The notes beneath the pieces are model-generated. The model was not told the DNA's origin. It did not search any database and saw only the letters and a program-made list of their open reading frames with translations. A program made the translations under genes and the position numbers. From Paramecium sonneborni (lineage: Eukaryota > Ciliophora > Oligohymenophorea > Peniculida > Parameciidae), in NCBI GenBank assembly GCA_905182985.1, contig CAJJDN010000113.1, positions 94,326 to 158,325 of the forward strand: a stretch of 64,000 bases of DNA. Direction: 5' to 3'. Positions 1-12,609 of the stretch are shown piece after piece; positions within the stretch are counted from its first letter, which is position 1; the number at the start of each line of letters is the position of its first letter.

Positions 1-1353
1 TAGCTTGTTAGAGTAGCTCTTTGGATTATAAAAATTAGATTAACTAAATAAAATGATAATATTTTATTCTATTTAATTGTTAGTAATTTCTTTTTTCTAA
101 TCAAAATCGAATGTAATATAATCAAATAACATTTTCATTTCACCTTCTTGCTAAATTAATAAAAATTCTTAAAATATTTAAAGGAATGGGAATATATTTC
201 CAGATTCCTTTTCTTGATTATACTTTAAGATATATAATTTTTTGTTATAAGATAACTATTCAATTTTCTAGGTTCTTAACAGTTCATTCCAATTTTATAT
301 TTCTTAATCATCTTTACTAATAATTGGACGATAAGCTATTAATTCTGATAACATAGTAACCCAACAAAAATGTACTATCCAATTTTACGAAATGCTGAAA
401 TATTTTTTATATCCATCTTTTAATTAATTTATTGCACTTTAAACTGATTATTACTTAGTTTTTAATTAGTTAACTATTGACCATTTTAAATTTTCAAAAA
501 AATCAAAAATTTAATATTATTGGATAGGATTTTATATTTTTTTATCATAAAGTTCTAAAAGTAAAAATTTAGCTCCTTCAAAAATAGAATCTAAAAGTTT
601 AGGACTAGGTCTTAAAGAAATAATAGAAGAAACTGCATTAGATAAAAAGTTCGTTAATAATTTTGTTCCTTCTTATGAATCAGTATTAAGATGAGCTAAA
701 CAAGTTTTAATCATTTATAATTCAAATTTAGTTCCATTCATCCATATATTTTAAGATTCAATATTCATTTATGTTTCAATTTCAGCAATGTCTTATAAAA
801 ATTATTCTTTCAATTTTATTTCTAAACGTCTTTTTTTATTATGAAGATGTTAATAGTATACTATTCTAAATAACTAATTAGTAATTTGTAACAATTAATG
901 AAATAAAAATCCAGAAGCTTTGACATAAATTTTTAAAGTTGAAAAATTTTGTTTAGCCAGATCTATTGCTTCTTCGTAAAATTATTTACACAGATTTTCT
1001 TTTTAACAAATTGTTTGAATATGTTCCTTATTATGATTAAACCACTAAAATCCAATTAAAACTTCTTCCTTTTAAAATTTATCAGATATCAAGCGGCTTT
1101 TATCTTGTATTATTTTTAAAAAACCTTTAAACTTTTCAGAAAAATCTTCAGGAATGTTTTTTTAGTTTACATCTTAAATTTTAGTATCTGCAATTGAACT
1201 ACCACAACCTCCTCCTCTTAGTTTTTGACTTTATAAATCAATTAATGAATTCAGAATTATTTGATTTTAAACTTGGCAAGAAAAATAGAAGCACTCTATT
1301 TTAGTCTAATGAATTTTATTCTTTAGATTTTATTTGCTATTTTCAATATTCAT
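1..1353 (-). CDS. N-terminal part of a giant STAND (NACHT/WD40-type) protein; 3' end outside window
   Basis: With TAA/TAG as Gln, one uninterrupted minus-strand frame runs from the ATG at 1353 to the window edge (451 codons). The protein is helical and aligns along its length with the first ~450 residues of the complete NACHT/WD40 gene at 4631-12202. Shared landmarks are KLRGGGCGSS (here near residue 44, there near 9), a ...SGFLFHQ/SGFLCLQ... helix, the block around 'W(I/M)xG(T/A)xFEL', and 'NWIVHFCW...AYRPII'. The NACHT and WD40 parts should follow beyond position 1; that is inferred from the paralogue, not seen. The ~35 residues ahead of the shared motif have no counterpart in the other gene, so the start could be wrong or an N-terminal intron missed. 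Function unknown; presumably an NTP-driven switch protein. Confidence 0.75.
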
Positions 1354-1948
1354 GATAAGATCTCTTTATTAAAATAAATATAAAATTTTGTAAACATCAT
1401 TTTATTTATGAAGAATATGTATATATTTTGTAACTGTCATTCTAATTTATAATAATCCAAGGAGCATAAAAAAAAAATCTCTTTTAATGAAAATTCCTTT
1501 CACCTATTATATATCTTTATATTATACAATTTATGAGTAATTTTTTAATGGGGTTTGTTATTTAAGTGTTAATATTATTTTAAAATAATGATTTAATGTT
1601 TCCAATATCTGATGAGATAACTTTACCTATTACATATAAGACAAATATTTATAATTATTAGATTTAAGCTGTAATAAATAATTCAGCAATTATAAATTCG
1701 AAATAACACACTAATTCGTTGAAAATTAAATAAAAAAATTATTAATAACAACAATATTATTAGAATAAATTAGTTTATTTTAAGATTTATTTACACTTAA
1801 TCCATTTAAAGTAGAAATATAATTCAAAATATTAGAACTATTTTAACATCAATAATTTTGATTTAATTGAAATAAAAAAGGATCTAAAAATTTAATTAAG
1901 GAATAGAAAAATATACATTGTAAACTGTCTCTTGATGTTAATAATAAA
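1354..1948. other. intergenic, AT-rich, nothing recognised
   Basis: Upstream region of the gene ending at position 1 and downstream of the gene at 1949-3392. Low-complexity A/T runs; no convincing ORF, tRNA or repeat seen. Confidence 0.5.
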
Positions 1949-3392
1949 TCATTAATCTTCAAGCTTTCTTAAAACTTTCCTGATTAAATCTTTTAAGCAT
2001 TCAAGAGTATTCTTCTTTTTCTTACCCTTCTGACTAATTTTAGTTTGAATATTTCCCTTAATAAGTTTAAGAAATAATTAAGATGGTTAATTGATTTATT
2101 AATAGATCTTATCAAATTATTCTTTGATATTTTGATTACATTCACAAAGATCCTTGATATCATCTTAATCAAAACTTATAGTCTTCTTTGTCAAACCTTT
2201 TTTTTTGTGATATTCCATTCTTTCAACTATATATTGCAAACTCTGAATTAATTTTCTACTTTCTTGAGTTATTAAAGGATCTTTTAATAGATTATCAAAT
2301 TAACTTTAAACCTTTTCAAAGTTTTCAGTCTATTTAAAATCAAAGGTAATTCTTTCATTTTTGCATATATTATTAAAATTCATCAATTTATACGATTTTA
2401 CAGACTAATTAATATCTTAACTAATCCATTAAGAATTAAATAAATTCTTATCAACATGATCTCTTTTGAAACTAATAATTGATGAAAGTTTAAACTATTT
2501 CTTCCAATTATTTTCCATTTATTTATACTTCTGATTCAACAATTAAACTATATCCAACCATGAAGATTCATCCTGATTAACTGTATAGTTACAAAATAAG
2601 TAAACTAATATATTAGGAGATTATTTATAAAACTGTTTCCACATAGATTCTCTTTTTAAAAATCTAAATATTTCCTTATACAATATTTCATATTCAGGAA
2701 TCCAATAATCAATTTCTTAAGTTATTTATAATTCATCTAAATTTTAAAAAGAATTAATTTGATATTGAGAGATTGAGGATGATGATTTTAAACACAAATC
2801 AGTAAAAGATTCATTGATTTTCTAATTTTCATAATAAGGATGTGGTTGTTTATTTAATTAACCTATAAGGTTTTGTTAATTGGTTTATATCTATTTTTTG
2901 ATTAGTGGTTCATCACTATGCAATTATTTCTAATACTTCTATTGTTTTTTTATTCCTTTTTTTTTTGATTTAGTTTTGTAGTCCTTTTATTCTTATTCAT
3001 CATTTTATTGGTTAAATTAAGACTAGATAATAAATAATTAAGTACTTTATTCTATAGTTTTACTTTCTCCTTATTAGTTTAATCATCTTCAACTTTGTTA
3101 TCCAATCTAATATCTTCTAAATTTGAATTTGACTATTAATTTCCTATCTCTCCAGTTTCAAACACTTTTGATTCCTAAATATACTAATGGTCACTCTACT
3201 ATTCAATATTTCCAGATAAAGTCTAATTATTAAATAATTCATTAAAACCTTTGGACTCTCACTAAGGTGGGTTGTAATATTGGCTTATTTTTATTAACTG
3301 TCGTAAGAATCTGAAGAAGGGGGTTATGATATTGAAAAATCATCTTATTAATCAAAACCAAATGGACTATCAATGTCAATATTCTTACTCAT
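1949..3392 (-). CDS. hypothetical Gln/Lys/Ser-rich protein, 464 aa
   Basis: Three exons joined by a 26-nt intron (3223-3248) and a 23-nt intron (3023-3045), both GT...TAG on the minus strand. Removing them gives one 465-codon frame ending in TGA. The N-terminal ~150 residues are acidic and Ser/Gln-rich (starting MSKNIDIDSPFGFDQQDDF), followed by a Lys/Gln-rich linker. The C-terminal ~250 residues look folded and helical, with aromatic segments such as 'WKQFYKQSPNILVYLFCNYT', and end in a basic Lys tail. I do not recognise the family. The disordered charged N-terminus and basic tail would suit a nuclear or scaffold protein, but that is a guess. It lies between two STAND-type genes on the same strand without obvious functional link. 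Confidence 0.7.
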
Positions 3393-3696
3393 ACTTTAAT
3401 AAATATATTATATAATATCTTGTATGAATTTAATTAAGTAATTATTTCCATTGTTCCATCGTTTTATTTATAAATATTTTTCTGTTTACAAATAAATTTA
3501 AATTCATTAATATATCACATATTTACACAATATTTTATTATATACTAAATGAAGGAATGTATGAAATAATATTAGCATAAAAAAAAATAAACAAACAAGG
3601 GAAAGTTAAATAGAATAAAATATTTCATCATTATTAAGTTATTTACTCATCTACTATATTAGGATTATTTAATACATTTAAAGTGAGTTTAATTCC

Positions 3697-3915
3697 TCAA
3701 TAATTTTTATAGTATTTGCGATTCTTCTCTTTTTTAACTATTCTTCTAAATCCATTAAAGTAAAATTTAAAATTTATCTCTTTCTTTAACTAAAACTTGA
3801 TTGTTTGATTATTAAAAAAAAATTATTTCATAACCTCTTATTTACGTTTTTGATTTTTTGATATATTGTTTAACAGATTTTGTAGATATTATTCTTTTTA
3901 TTTTTTCAAAATCAT
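3697..3915 (-). CDS. small basic ORF, 72 aa, uncertain
   Basis: ATG at 3915 to TGA at 3697. The product is very Lys-rich (MILKKQKEQYLQNLLNNISK...) with a possible beta-strand segment 'INFKFYFNGFRRIVKKEK'. The same frame continues in protein-like sequence past the TGA ('GIKLTLNVLNNPNIVDE'), so this could be a decayed longer gene. With TGA as the only stop, frames of this length also arise by chance. No family recognised. Confidence 0.25.
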
Positions 3916-4004
3916 TTAATTTAAAATATTTTATTAATTGACAATCTATACATCATTTTAATAAATTTTAAAGAAAATAATAAAAAAAGAAAGATTAAAT
4001 AAGA

Positions 4005-4494
4005 ATGTTTAAGTTATTTAAAGTATTTTCTTATCTTAATAGCCAATATTAGGCTTTACTTAAAAAAAGAGATTTCTTAGCAAGATATTCTTAATTAGAA
4101 TCAACCAAAATTCCTTTTGCTTAACTTTATAAAGATCATTTTAAATATTTATTTAAAAATAGTTCTAAAAAGAAATAGAAAAAGATTATTTATTAGATGT
4201 TCAATCAAAATAAAAAAAAAGATAAACATTATTAAATAGGTAGAATAACGTAACTTGCTATTTTGCTTATTATAACTACTATTTTTAATTAATATAGTAA
4301 TTACTTAAAGACTTCTTTTTTAATTTGATCAACAATTTAAAATTTGAATGAAATATGTAGAGTTTTAAATTTTTGTTCATAATGAAGTAATTTTTTTAAT
4401 TTTTGATTATCTTACAAATTTTAATAACATTGAATTTAGAATACTCATTAGAGAATTCTTAAAAATTGAATAATTAATAGAATTTGCTAAGTGA
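4005..4494 (+). pseudogene. possible relic of an AFG3/FtsH-type m-AAA protease N-terminus
   Basis: A 107-codon plus-strand frame from ATG 4005 to TGA 4326 gives a basic N-terminus, a Lys-rich stretch and one hydrophobic segment ('ITQLAILLIITTIFNQ'), then 'YSNYLKTSFLI'. After the TGA, fragments in shifted frames resemble the continuation of the FtsH-extracellular domain of AFG3-like proteins ('FVHNEVIF', 'NIEFRILIREFLKIE'). The order basic leader, TM, W/F-x2-FxNxxLK-like, VxxVxN is that of mitochondrial m-AAA subunits. No AAA or protease domain follows: the next gene's 3' end begins at 4631. If right, this is a truncated, frameshifted remnant. The resemblance is weak and by eye only; a chance ORF cannot be excluded. 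Confidence 0.25.
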
Positions 4495-4630
4495 TTCTCC
4501 AAAGAGATAGAGATTACTAACATGTTTTTTCAAATAAAATTACTTTTTGATGAATTAGACTTCATCATTTAAGTGAACGAGTAGAAATTACGACATAAAA
4601 AATAAAAATATATAATTTAATATATTATAT

Positions 4631-7600
4631 TCATTTTTTAATAGCTCCTTTTTAAATGAAAAGTGGTTCTAAGCAATGAGTTTGTGAATAAATATAAGAA
4701 TTCTATAAGATAGATTCTGTAGCTTAAATAAGAGGACATTTAGAGAATGAATGATAACAATGAAGTTTGTAATTATCTGCAATTTAATATAAATTTACAG
4801 ATCCATCAAAAAATCCAGCAGCAATGATTAATCCATTTGGAGAGAAATCAACACATTTGACTTGATCAAGAGTGTATATTTGATTTAATAATTGTTTGGT
4901 TGAAAGATTCCATAGTGCAATAGTCATATCATCACTGGCAGATACAAATAGCTATTTATCAGGAGATATAGCAATTGAAGTAACTGTATTTGAATGTGTT
5001 TAGAGGGTTAAGATTAGTTATTATAATTCTAGATCATAAAATTTAATAGTATGATCACTACTAGCAGAGATTAGAATATTTTATATAATTTTGAGTGAGT
5101 TTACAGAATCTTTATGAATATTGATTTGTTATTCTTTTTATTGAGTTTAAAAATTGGTGATAATAATTGAATTATCTTTACTACCTGTTATAATTTTACA
5201 ATTCTGCATAAAGAGTATAGTATTAATTGTATGAGAATGAAAATCAAACTAAGTAATTAATGAATAATCTTTAAGTTTCCATATTTAAATAATATAAGAG
5301 AAACCTCCAGAACCTGAAGCTAATAATGAAGCATCATTAGAGAAGGCTAAAGTAGAAATGGAATCACATTAAGCATTAATAATATGTATACATTTGTAAT
5401 AGAATGTATTCCAAATTCTAATAGTTTAATCATCACTACTAGATGCTAAGATCGTATTAATTGGTGAGAATTATACACACCATATCATATCAGAATGACC
5501 TTATAGATCACATATTAATGTAGTATCTTCCATATTCCACAATTTAATAACACAATCTCTACTTCCAGATGCTAATATTAATGAATCAGGAGAAAAACAA
5601 ATAGATGATACATAATTAAGATGACCATCTAATATTTAATGTTATTTAGTTGCTTAAACATTCCATTATCTAATAATTTAATCTAAACTTGCTGTATATA
5701 AAATCAATCCATCAGGAGAGAATACTAAAGATGATATAAAATGAGAATGTCCTTATAAATAACCAATTTACTTAAATGTTTTTACATCCCATAATCTTAT
5801 TGATTAATCATCTGAACCGGATGCTAATATTTAACCATTTCTATTAAATCCTAAACAATTTACTTATCTATTATGTCCATCTAATATACTCATTTATTTA
5901 ATCTCTTATATATTAAATATAATTATTCTACCATCCTTATTTCCATAACTTAATAATTACTCATCTGGATGTATAGATATTGAAAGTATTTCACTCTCAG
6001 TTTATAATTATTCACATTTATTTCTATTTATTACATCCCATATAATAATACTTTTATCTTCACTACTTGATATTAATCTTTTGCCATTATTGTATAATAA
6101 TAATTATGTTACTGTTTTATTATGTCCTTCCAAAATACTTATAATTTATCTAGATTTGATATTCCATATTCTAATTTGATTATCTTAACTTCCAGATATT
6201 ATTATACTTTTATCTTATCCAAATACAACACATATTACACTATCTTCATGACCCTCTAATATTTCCATCTATTTACCACTTTTAACTTACCATAATCTTA
6301 TTGTTTTATCATTACTACCTGATGCTAATATTTAATTATCATCTGCAATACTAATTGATCTAATAATATCAGTATGTCCCTCTAGTATCAATTATTATTA
6401 GCATGTCTCTATATTCCAAACTATTATTATGTTATCATCTCCTCCTGATATCAATAATTTACCTTCTGATTATATTACTATTGATCTAATATAATCTTTA
6501 TGTCCTTTAAATATTGGTCTCTCCTTACATACAATATTCTTCCACTCTACATTACTTAAATTTACTCTATTCAAATTACAACTATCTATAGATACATTAT
6601 TTAACTTTGAATTCTACATATTACTATTATACAAATTTACACCATATAACTTTGTATCTGATAAATTTATATTACTCAAATCTTCATCTCTCAAATTCAA
6701 ATTTAAAACACTTAATAAATATATACTATTTGATGAAACTCTCTCTAATTTAGGAACTATTCCTGATAATCTTACTAATTATATCAATCTCTATCTTAAT
6801 TACTAAATTTATAATATTTCATTCTTTAATATATTTAAGCACCCTTAAAAATGTTCATATACTATATTAAATTAACTCTAATTAAATAAACTATATTCTA
6901 TTCTCTCTAATTAATATTATTAATCTTAATTCATATTTCTTAATTATCCTATTCTATCCCCATTTAGTTCTACTCTTTTAACAAAATCATTAATGTATTT
7001 TGCTACATAAAATTCCTATATTGATGTATGACTGAATGAATAATTACTACCACTTTATACTATTAACATTGAATTTCTTAATAATGCTTTATACTCTTTC
7101 TCTCCCTAAGAATCATTAAAGTATTGATCCTACCATTCCTCCTAAAATTATGATAAATTATGTGCTTTTTTTATTTTTAATTCTCCTTTTTTCTTATATT
7201 CTATTGAAGTTACTTAATTTTTAGTCATATCAAGTGCTAAAGATAAAGAAAAATCTTATAAATCCAATTTCACTGTCTCAAAATTATAAACCCTACCTAA
7301 TTTTTTCCATTTATCAATTTACTAATCATAATAATAACTTATAAATGATTCATAAAATTAATAAGAAGTAAATTTCTTTTGTTTTAATGATTCATAAACA
7401 ATTTCTGCGTCATCTTCTACATTAAATACTTAATTTACTATCTTCAATGATTTATCATCTATCAACTCTAATGTACTTGAATCAGAAAATAAATTAAAAA
7501 ATTTTTGATTCTCTAAATTAATTAGAACTTTCATTCCTAAATCTTTTATATCCTTATAATTATATTCTTATTAAATGATGCCATTTCGAAATTAATTTAA

Positions 7601-10600
7601 CTTTTACTCTGATTAAATTTACTTTTATTTAATTTTCATAAAGTTTTCTAAAAATAAATCTTTAATAATAGATGTTTCTTTATTAGATTTTGATAAATTT
7701 GGCAAAACTTACACAATCACACTTAATATAAATGGTGTATTAAAAAGTATCTAAAGATTAGAATTATAAATAACTTTTTAATATTTATTAATACTCCAAA
7801 TATTATAAAGATTTAAGTATAATTATTAAGATAAATTATCATTCATAGATTTGAATGGATATTTAGATTTTAAATATCTTTATAATTTTTTAATTTCATC
7901 ATGACTTAATAATTAATTAGCTTGAGTATTTTCAAAATGGGTTTCAGATTTCAAAAATTAAAAAACGGAATTCCAAATTTATAAAAATTCTTTGGCTATA
8001 AATTATTATTTGAATAAGGATAATTATGTTTCATATAATGTAATTATTTATTTTTTAATGCTGAATATACAGTATTATTTAATATAATGTTTAATTTAAT
8101 CTTCATTTAAACTCATTAATATAATTTCTTTCATCTTATCTAAACTACTTCCATAAAACCATGTTTGATATCCCATAATAGTTAATAGTTCCTTTCTTGT
8201 TGATATGATAACTTTAAAATTAGAACTTATAACATCTTATCCAAATTCAGTGATGAATCTATTTGAATGACATAAATTAGAATATATGAATTCTGATCTC
8301 ATTTCATCATAACTATCTAAAATTATAACTACTTTTAATTTCTTATTTTTAATAGCTTCTTTGAATTCTTGAATTTGTATCTTATCAAATTAATAATTTT
8401 CTTTCTCTAATGCTTAATCAATAATATTAAATTAAGGTTATTTAATTGTTGGTAAAGAAATAAATAATGGAATCCAATTTTCATTATTATTATGATTTTA
8501 CCACAATTCAACTTCTATTCTTTCTGCAACCTTACTCTTTCCAGATCCAGCTTTACCTGTTATTAGCATTACATCATATTATTTATCATTATTATTTAAA
8601 AAATCATTAATTTCTTATTATAATTCTAATCCTTTTATTTCTTATCCTGTTATAGGATCTACTGTCATTATATTTAATTATATATATACTTCATTTAATT
8701 CTGAAACTTCCCTTAATATTAATACTTTTTATTTTCTAATTTCTAATAACTCTTCATAACTCTTACCAATCAATCTGGCAAAATCATTACTTAATAAATT
8801 TATTTAGTTTTATATCTTTTCAACTCTCTCTTTAATTAAATGTAATTACTTCTAAATCTCTTTCATAAATACAAAATTAATATCCATCTTTTAAGACATT
8901 TCATTCACACCTTCTACGTAATCTTCTAATTCTTAATTAAGAATTAATAAATTCTTTTAAAGTTTATCTTTTTTTGTTAAATCTATTTCTAATTATAATT
9001 CTTATTCTGTCTAATTTATTTTATCAAATTTATGTTAAATAATCAATTTTAAATTTTCAGATACAGATCTTATATCTTTTGAAAATAATCGTTTTTATAA
9101 TTCTATCATTTCTTTATTTTTAAGTACTCCTTTTACTCGTTCATCCATTTCAAAAATCCAAAGTTATTAAATTATATTTTAACTAAAATTATATAAAGGT
9201 TCTTCATGAATAATTTATTACATTTTAATAATATTGAAAGCTAAACACTCTCTCACTTTATAATCCATTTATCTTGTTTAATTATTATTCATTTCCTATC
9301 TACTCATTTTTTAAATCTATTCTTATGATTCTTATATAAATGGATCAAAATCAAATTCAATTTCACTTTATAAACAAACAGTTTCATCAAAATTATATAT
9401 TTTATCAATCACATAATAAATTATTTCATCTTTTAATGATTCTTTTGTTATTAAAAGCAAAGTCTATTTTAAATTATGCATTTCTTCTAAATCTTTAATA
9501 AATTTGTTATAATGTTTACTCTCAAAGGTTTCTAGAACCTCTTTTTATACTTGATTAATTTTCACATTCTAATCATCTATTTTTTAAGCATTTAATAATA
9601 ATGTATTTATTTCTCTTAAATTCTACATAAGTTCTTAAAAATCAAAAACCTTTTACTAAAAATAACTTTTCAAATCTTTGAGTAGCATCAAATTCTTTTA
9701 TTATTAAGGGAAATTATTCTATTCTGTTTAACTATTATTATATCTCTATATATCTATTGATTTTATTTAATCAGTATATAATTGTTTAAGCTTTTATTCA
9801 CATTTTTCAAAATTATCTGTTTATAATTAAATCTACAATAAAAGTGATAAAATGTCCATAAAAAATTACATTAAATCCTTTTTTAATTCATTTTATGGCA
9901 TTGCATTATTCAACTAATCAAAATCAGCATTAATTTATTTCATCAAAATATTTAATTTCTCCTTATTTATTTACTACGAAAATTTATTTTCTTAAAATAA
10001 TTCATCTAATAAATGTTCTTATTTTAATAGAATATCTTTGTATTATGGTTACTTATTTGCTTTTCTAATTTCATCCTTACTTAAAATAATAATTTATCTT
10101 AAACCAAATTCAACTTTACAGATTTAATATTCATAAATTTTGATTTAAGATATTATACCATCTAATAGATACTAAATATTGTAATTAATATTTATGGAAT
10201 CGATCAGTAATAATTAGGCCTAATTTTATTTTTATTTAATTTTAAAAAATATTGATAAAGAATTCTTTAAATAATTAGTTAAAAAATCTCTGGAAGTTAG
10301 CCTATTAATCATATTATTTAGTAAACTATTTAGAGTACTTTTATAATCAGATTACAAATTATTATTTAATTAATTAGACAATTCAAAAACCTTTTTTAAG
10401 TTATTAATAATTTCAGAAGAATATTCTATGAATCTTAGAATTGTGGTTGTAAATATACTAATATTTAGCTGTTTATTTATTTAAAATTAATTATTATATT
10501 AGGTTTAGAAATCTATTTCATAACTACTTAAAATTTCACTTTATTGAATTATTTATAACTAAAATTCATTTATATGTTATTAAAATTAATCTCCAAAGCC

Positions 10601-12202
10601 ATTCAAAATTGATTATATTTAACTTATGATTAACTTATTTTATTCATCTAAATTTTTAGTAGTAGTAGTATCAAATTGAAATTCTATTAATTAACAAATA
10701 TTAGCTAAAATTAATAATTACGACTATGTCTCAAATGTAAGAAATGCCAAGCATTTGTTAGTTTATTCTAATTAAAATGCAAGAGATGCACAATGTTCCT
10801 ATTGTAATTAAATATTATTTTTAGTTTAACTCTTTTAATCATATAAAATACTAAGGTTTTATTAAAAATCTTAATGTAAATTATTAAAATCTGTAAGAGT
10901 TTTATGGATAACTTTTAATGTATTCTAACATTTTTCTATATTTAAATTACTTAGAAATGTATTAAAAGAGATAGTTTTGCTTTAGGAATCAAAAGTAAAT
11001 TAACAATATAATTCACATATATTTTAGTTTCCTAATAGTTTTTGTTCTAATAAGTATTTTTAAAATTATCTAATTTTATTTAAACCTAAAACTTAAAATT
11101 GATTATCAAATTCTTTTAAAATTGCACTTTATGAGTAATCATAGAATAAATTAATTTTTGCTTCATTTCTATTATATGATTGTAGAGTTATTAATTTGCT
11201 TTGTATTAATCTATTCCAATTTAACTATTATTAAAGAGAATCTTAATTTTAGAAAAAATCAAATTTATTAATTATAGGTCGATAAGTAAGCAAATCTGTA
11301 ATAAGTTTTATCCAACAAAAATGGATTATCCAATCTTTAGAATTAGCTATATATTTATTATATCCATCTATTAATTGATTTAATTGACTTTTAACAGAAA
11401 ATTATTGTTATTTTAATTAGTTGATGATAACCCATTTTAAAGTTTCAAAAAAATAATAAATTTCGTATAATTTAATACTATTCTCAATTTTCTTATAAAG
11501 TGCCGTTAATATAAATTTACCACCTTCAATTAATGAATATATTAAATCTTCTGTTGGTGATAATGACATAAAAGAAGATATTAATCCAGACATAAAGTTA
11601 ATTAAGATTTCTTAACCTTTTTAAGAATTACTTCTGCAATTTTCAACGCATATTTACATAATTATTAATTCAAACTCAGCTCCAGTAATCCAAATGTTTT
11701 AGGATTCTATTTTCAAATTATTTTCAAATTCTGTTAGATATTCTAGAATTTATTGTTTAAATGAATCATCAATAAAACGATCTGAATTTTTTAGTAAAAA
11801 TGAGAATAGTATTCTGAATAGATCATTGCAAATTTACAAAATTTACAAACATAAAAATCCTGAGGCTCTCAGATATACTGAAATTTGTTTCAATAATTAA
11901 TCTAAAGAATACAATATCATATCAAAAGCTTATACAACAATTTTATCATTTTAGCACATTTTATCAAAATTTTCTTTATTAGAAATGAACCATTATATGG
12001 CTAACATCACTTCATCACTTTATGTTTTATCGAAAACAGTTGAGGATTTATCTGATATAATTTTACTATATTTTCTAAGATTACCCAAAAGTTCAGATTT
12101 TTATAATCCTACATATTTTGATAAAGATATTGATTATGGTTCAATTTTAGTTGTTCCACATCCTCCTCCTCTTAAACTAATCTACTATTTGCAAAGCTTC
12201 AT
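4631..12202 (-). CDS. giant STAND NTPase: N-terminal LRGG-GCG domain, NACHT, pentapeptide repeats, WD40 propeller (2523 aa)
   Basis: A single uninterrupted frame of 2524 codons from ATG 12202 to TGA 4631, with no intron needed. Order of parts: a 9-residue leader then LRGGGCGTT; ~1150 residues of helical, Gln-rich sequence, the first ~450 shared with the paralogue at 1-1353; a NACHT-type NTPase with P-loop GKAGSGKS near residue 1217 and a Walker B of the 'VVIILDSYDE' type near 1290; a helical region; pentapeptide-like repeats near 1840-1880 (NINLSDTKLYGVNLYNSN...); then about 13-14 WD40 repeats up to ~residue 2480 (e.g. 'VTSIAISPDKQLFVSASDD') and a short tail. STAND proteins with NACHT plus WD40 act as nucleotide-gated switches that oligomerise on ligand binding; the propeller would sense the ligand. 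The ligand and output here are unknown. The length and lack of introns contrast with the neighbours. Confidence 0.88.
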
Positions 12203-12609
12203 TTTGTTTATTATAAATATTTATAAATAACTATTATTAGTAATATGGATTTATTTTGTTAAAGCTTTTTTTTTTGAATAAATTTATATTATAAAGGAAA
12301 ATAACAAATAGTTTTGATATAATTAAATGATCTTATTTAATTAAAGGAATTGAAGGAAGTCTAAATTGAATAATAAAAAATGTTTATAAGATTTTGTTAT
12401 ATTTATAGCTATGGGTTAACAATTTATTTTAAATTTCATTAGTACATAGTTAAGATCTGAACTAATGACGAAAAATGCAAAAATATATTTTTAGATTTAA
12501 ATTAGATAGTATAATTTGATAGTTGAATCTATTTTTGAAATCGTTAAAATGTACATAGTGATTAAATTTATATTGGAGTGAATGCATTATTAAATTAAAT
12601 ATCATAAAA
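12203..12609. other. divergent intergenic region (407 bp)
   Basis: Lies between the start of the STAND gene (minus) and the start of a coiled-coil gene (plus), so it should hold both promoters. A 55-codon ORF from 12410 is open but has no family resemblance and I treat it as chance. Confidence 0.45.
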
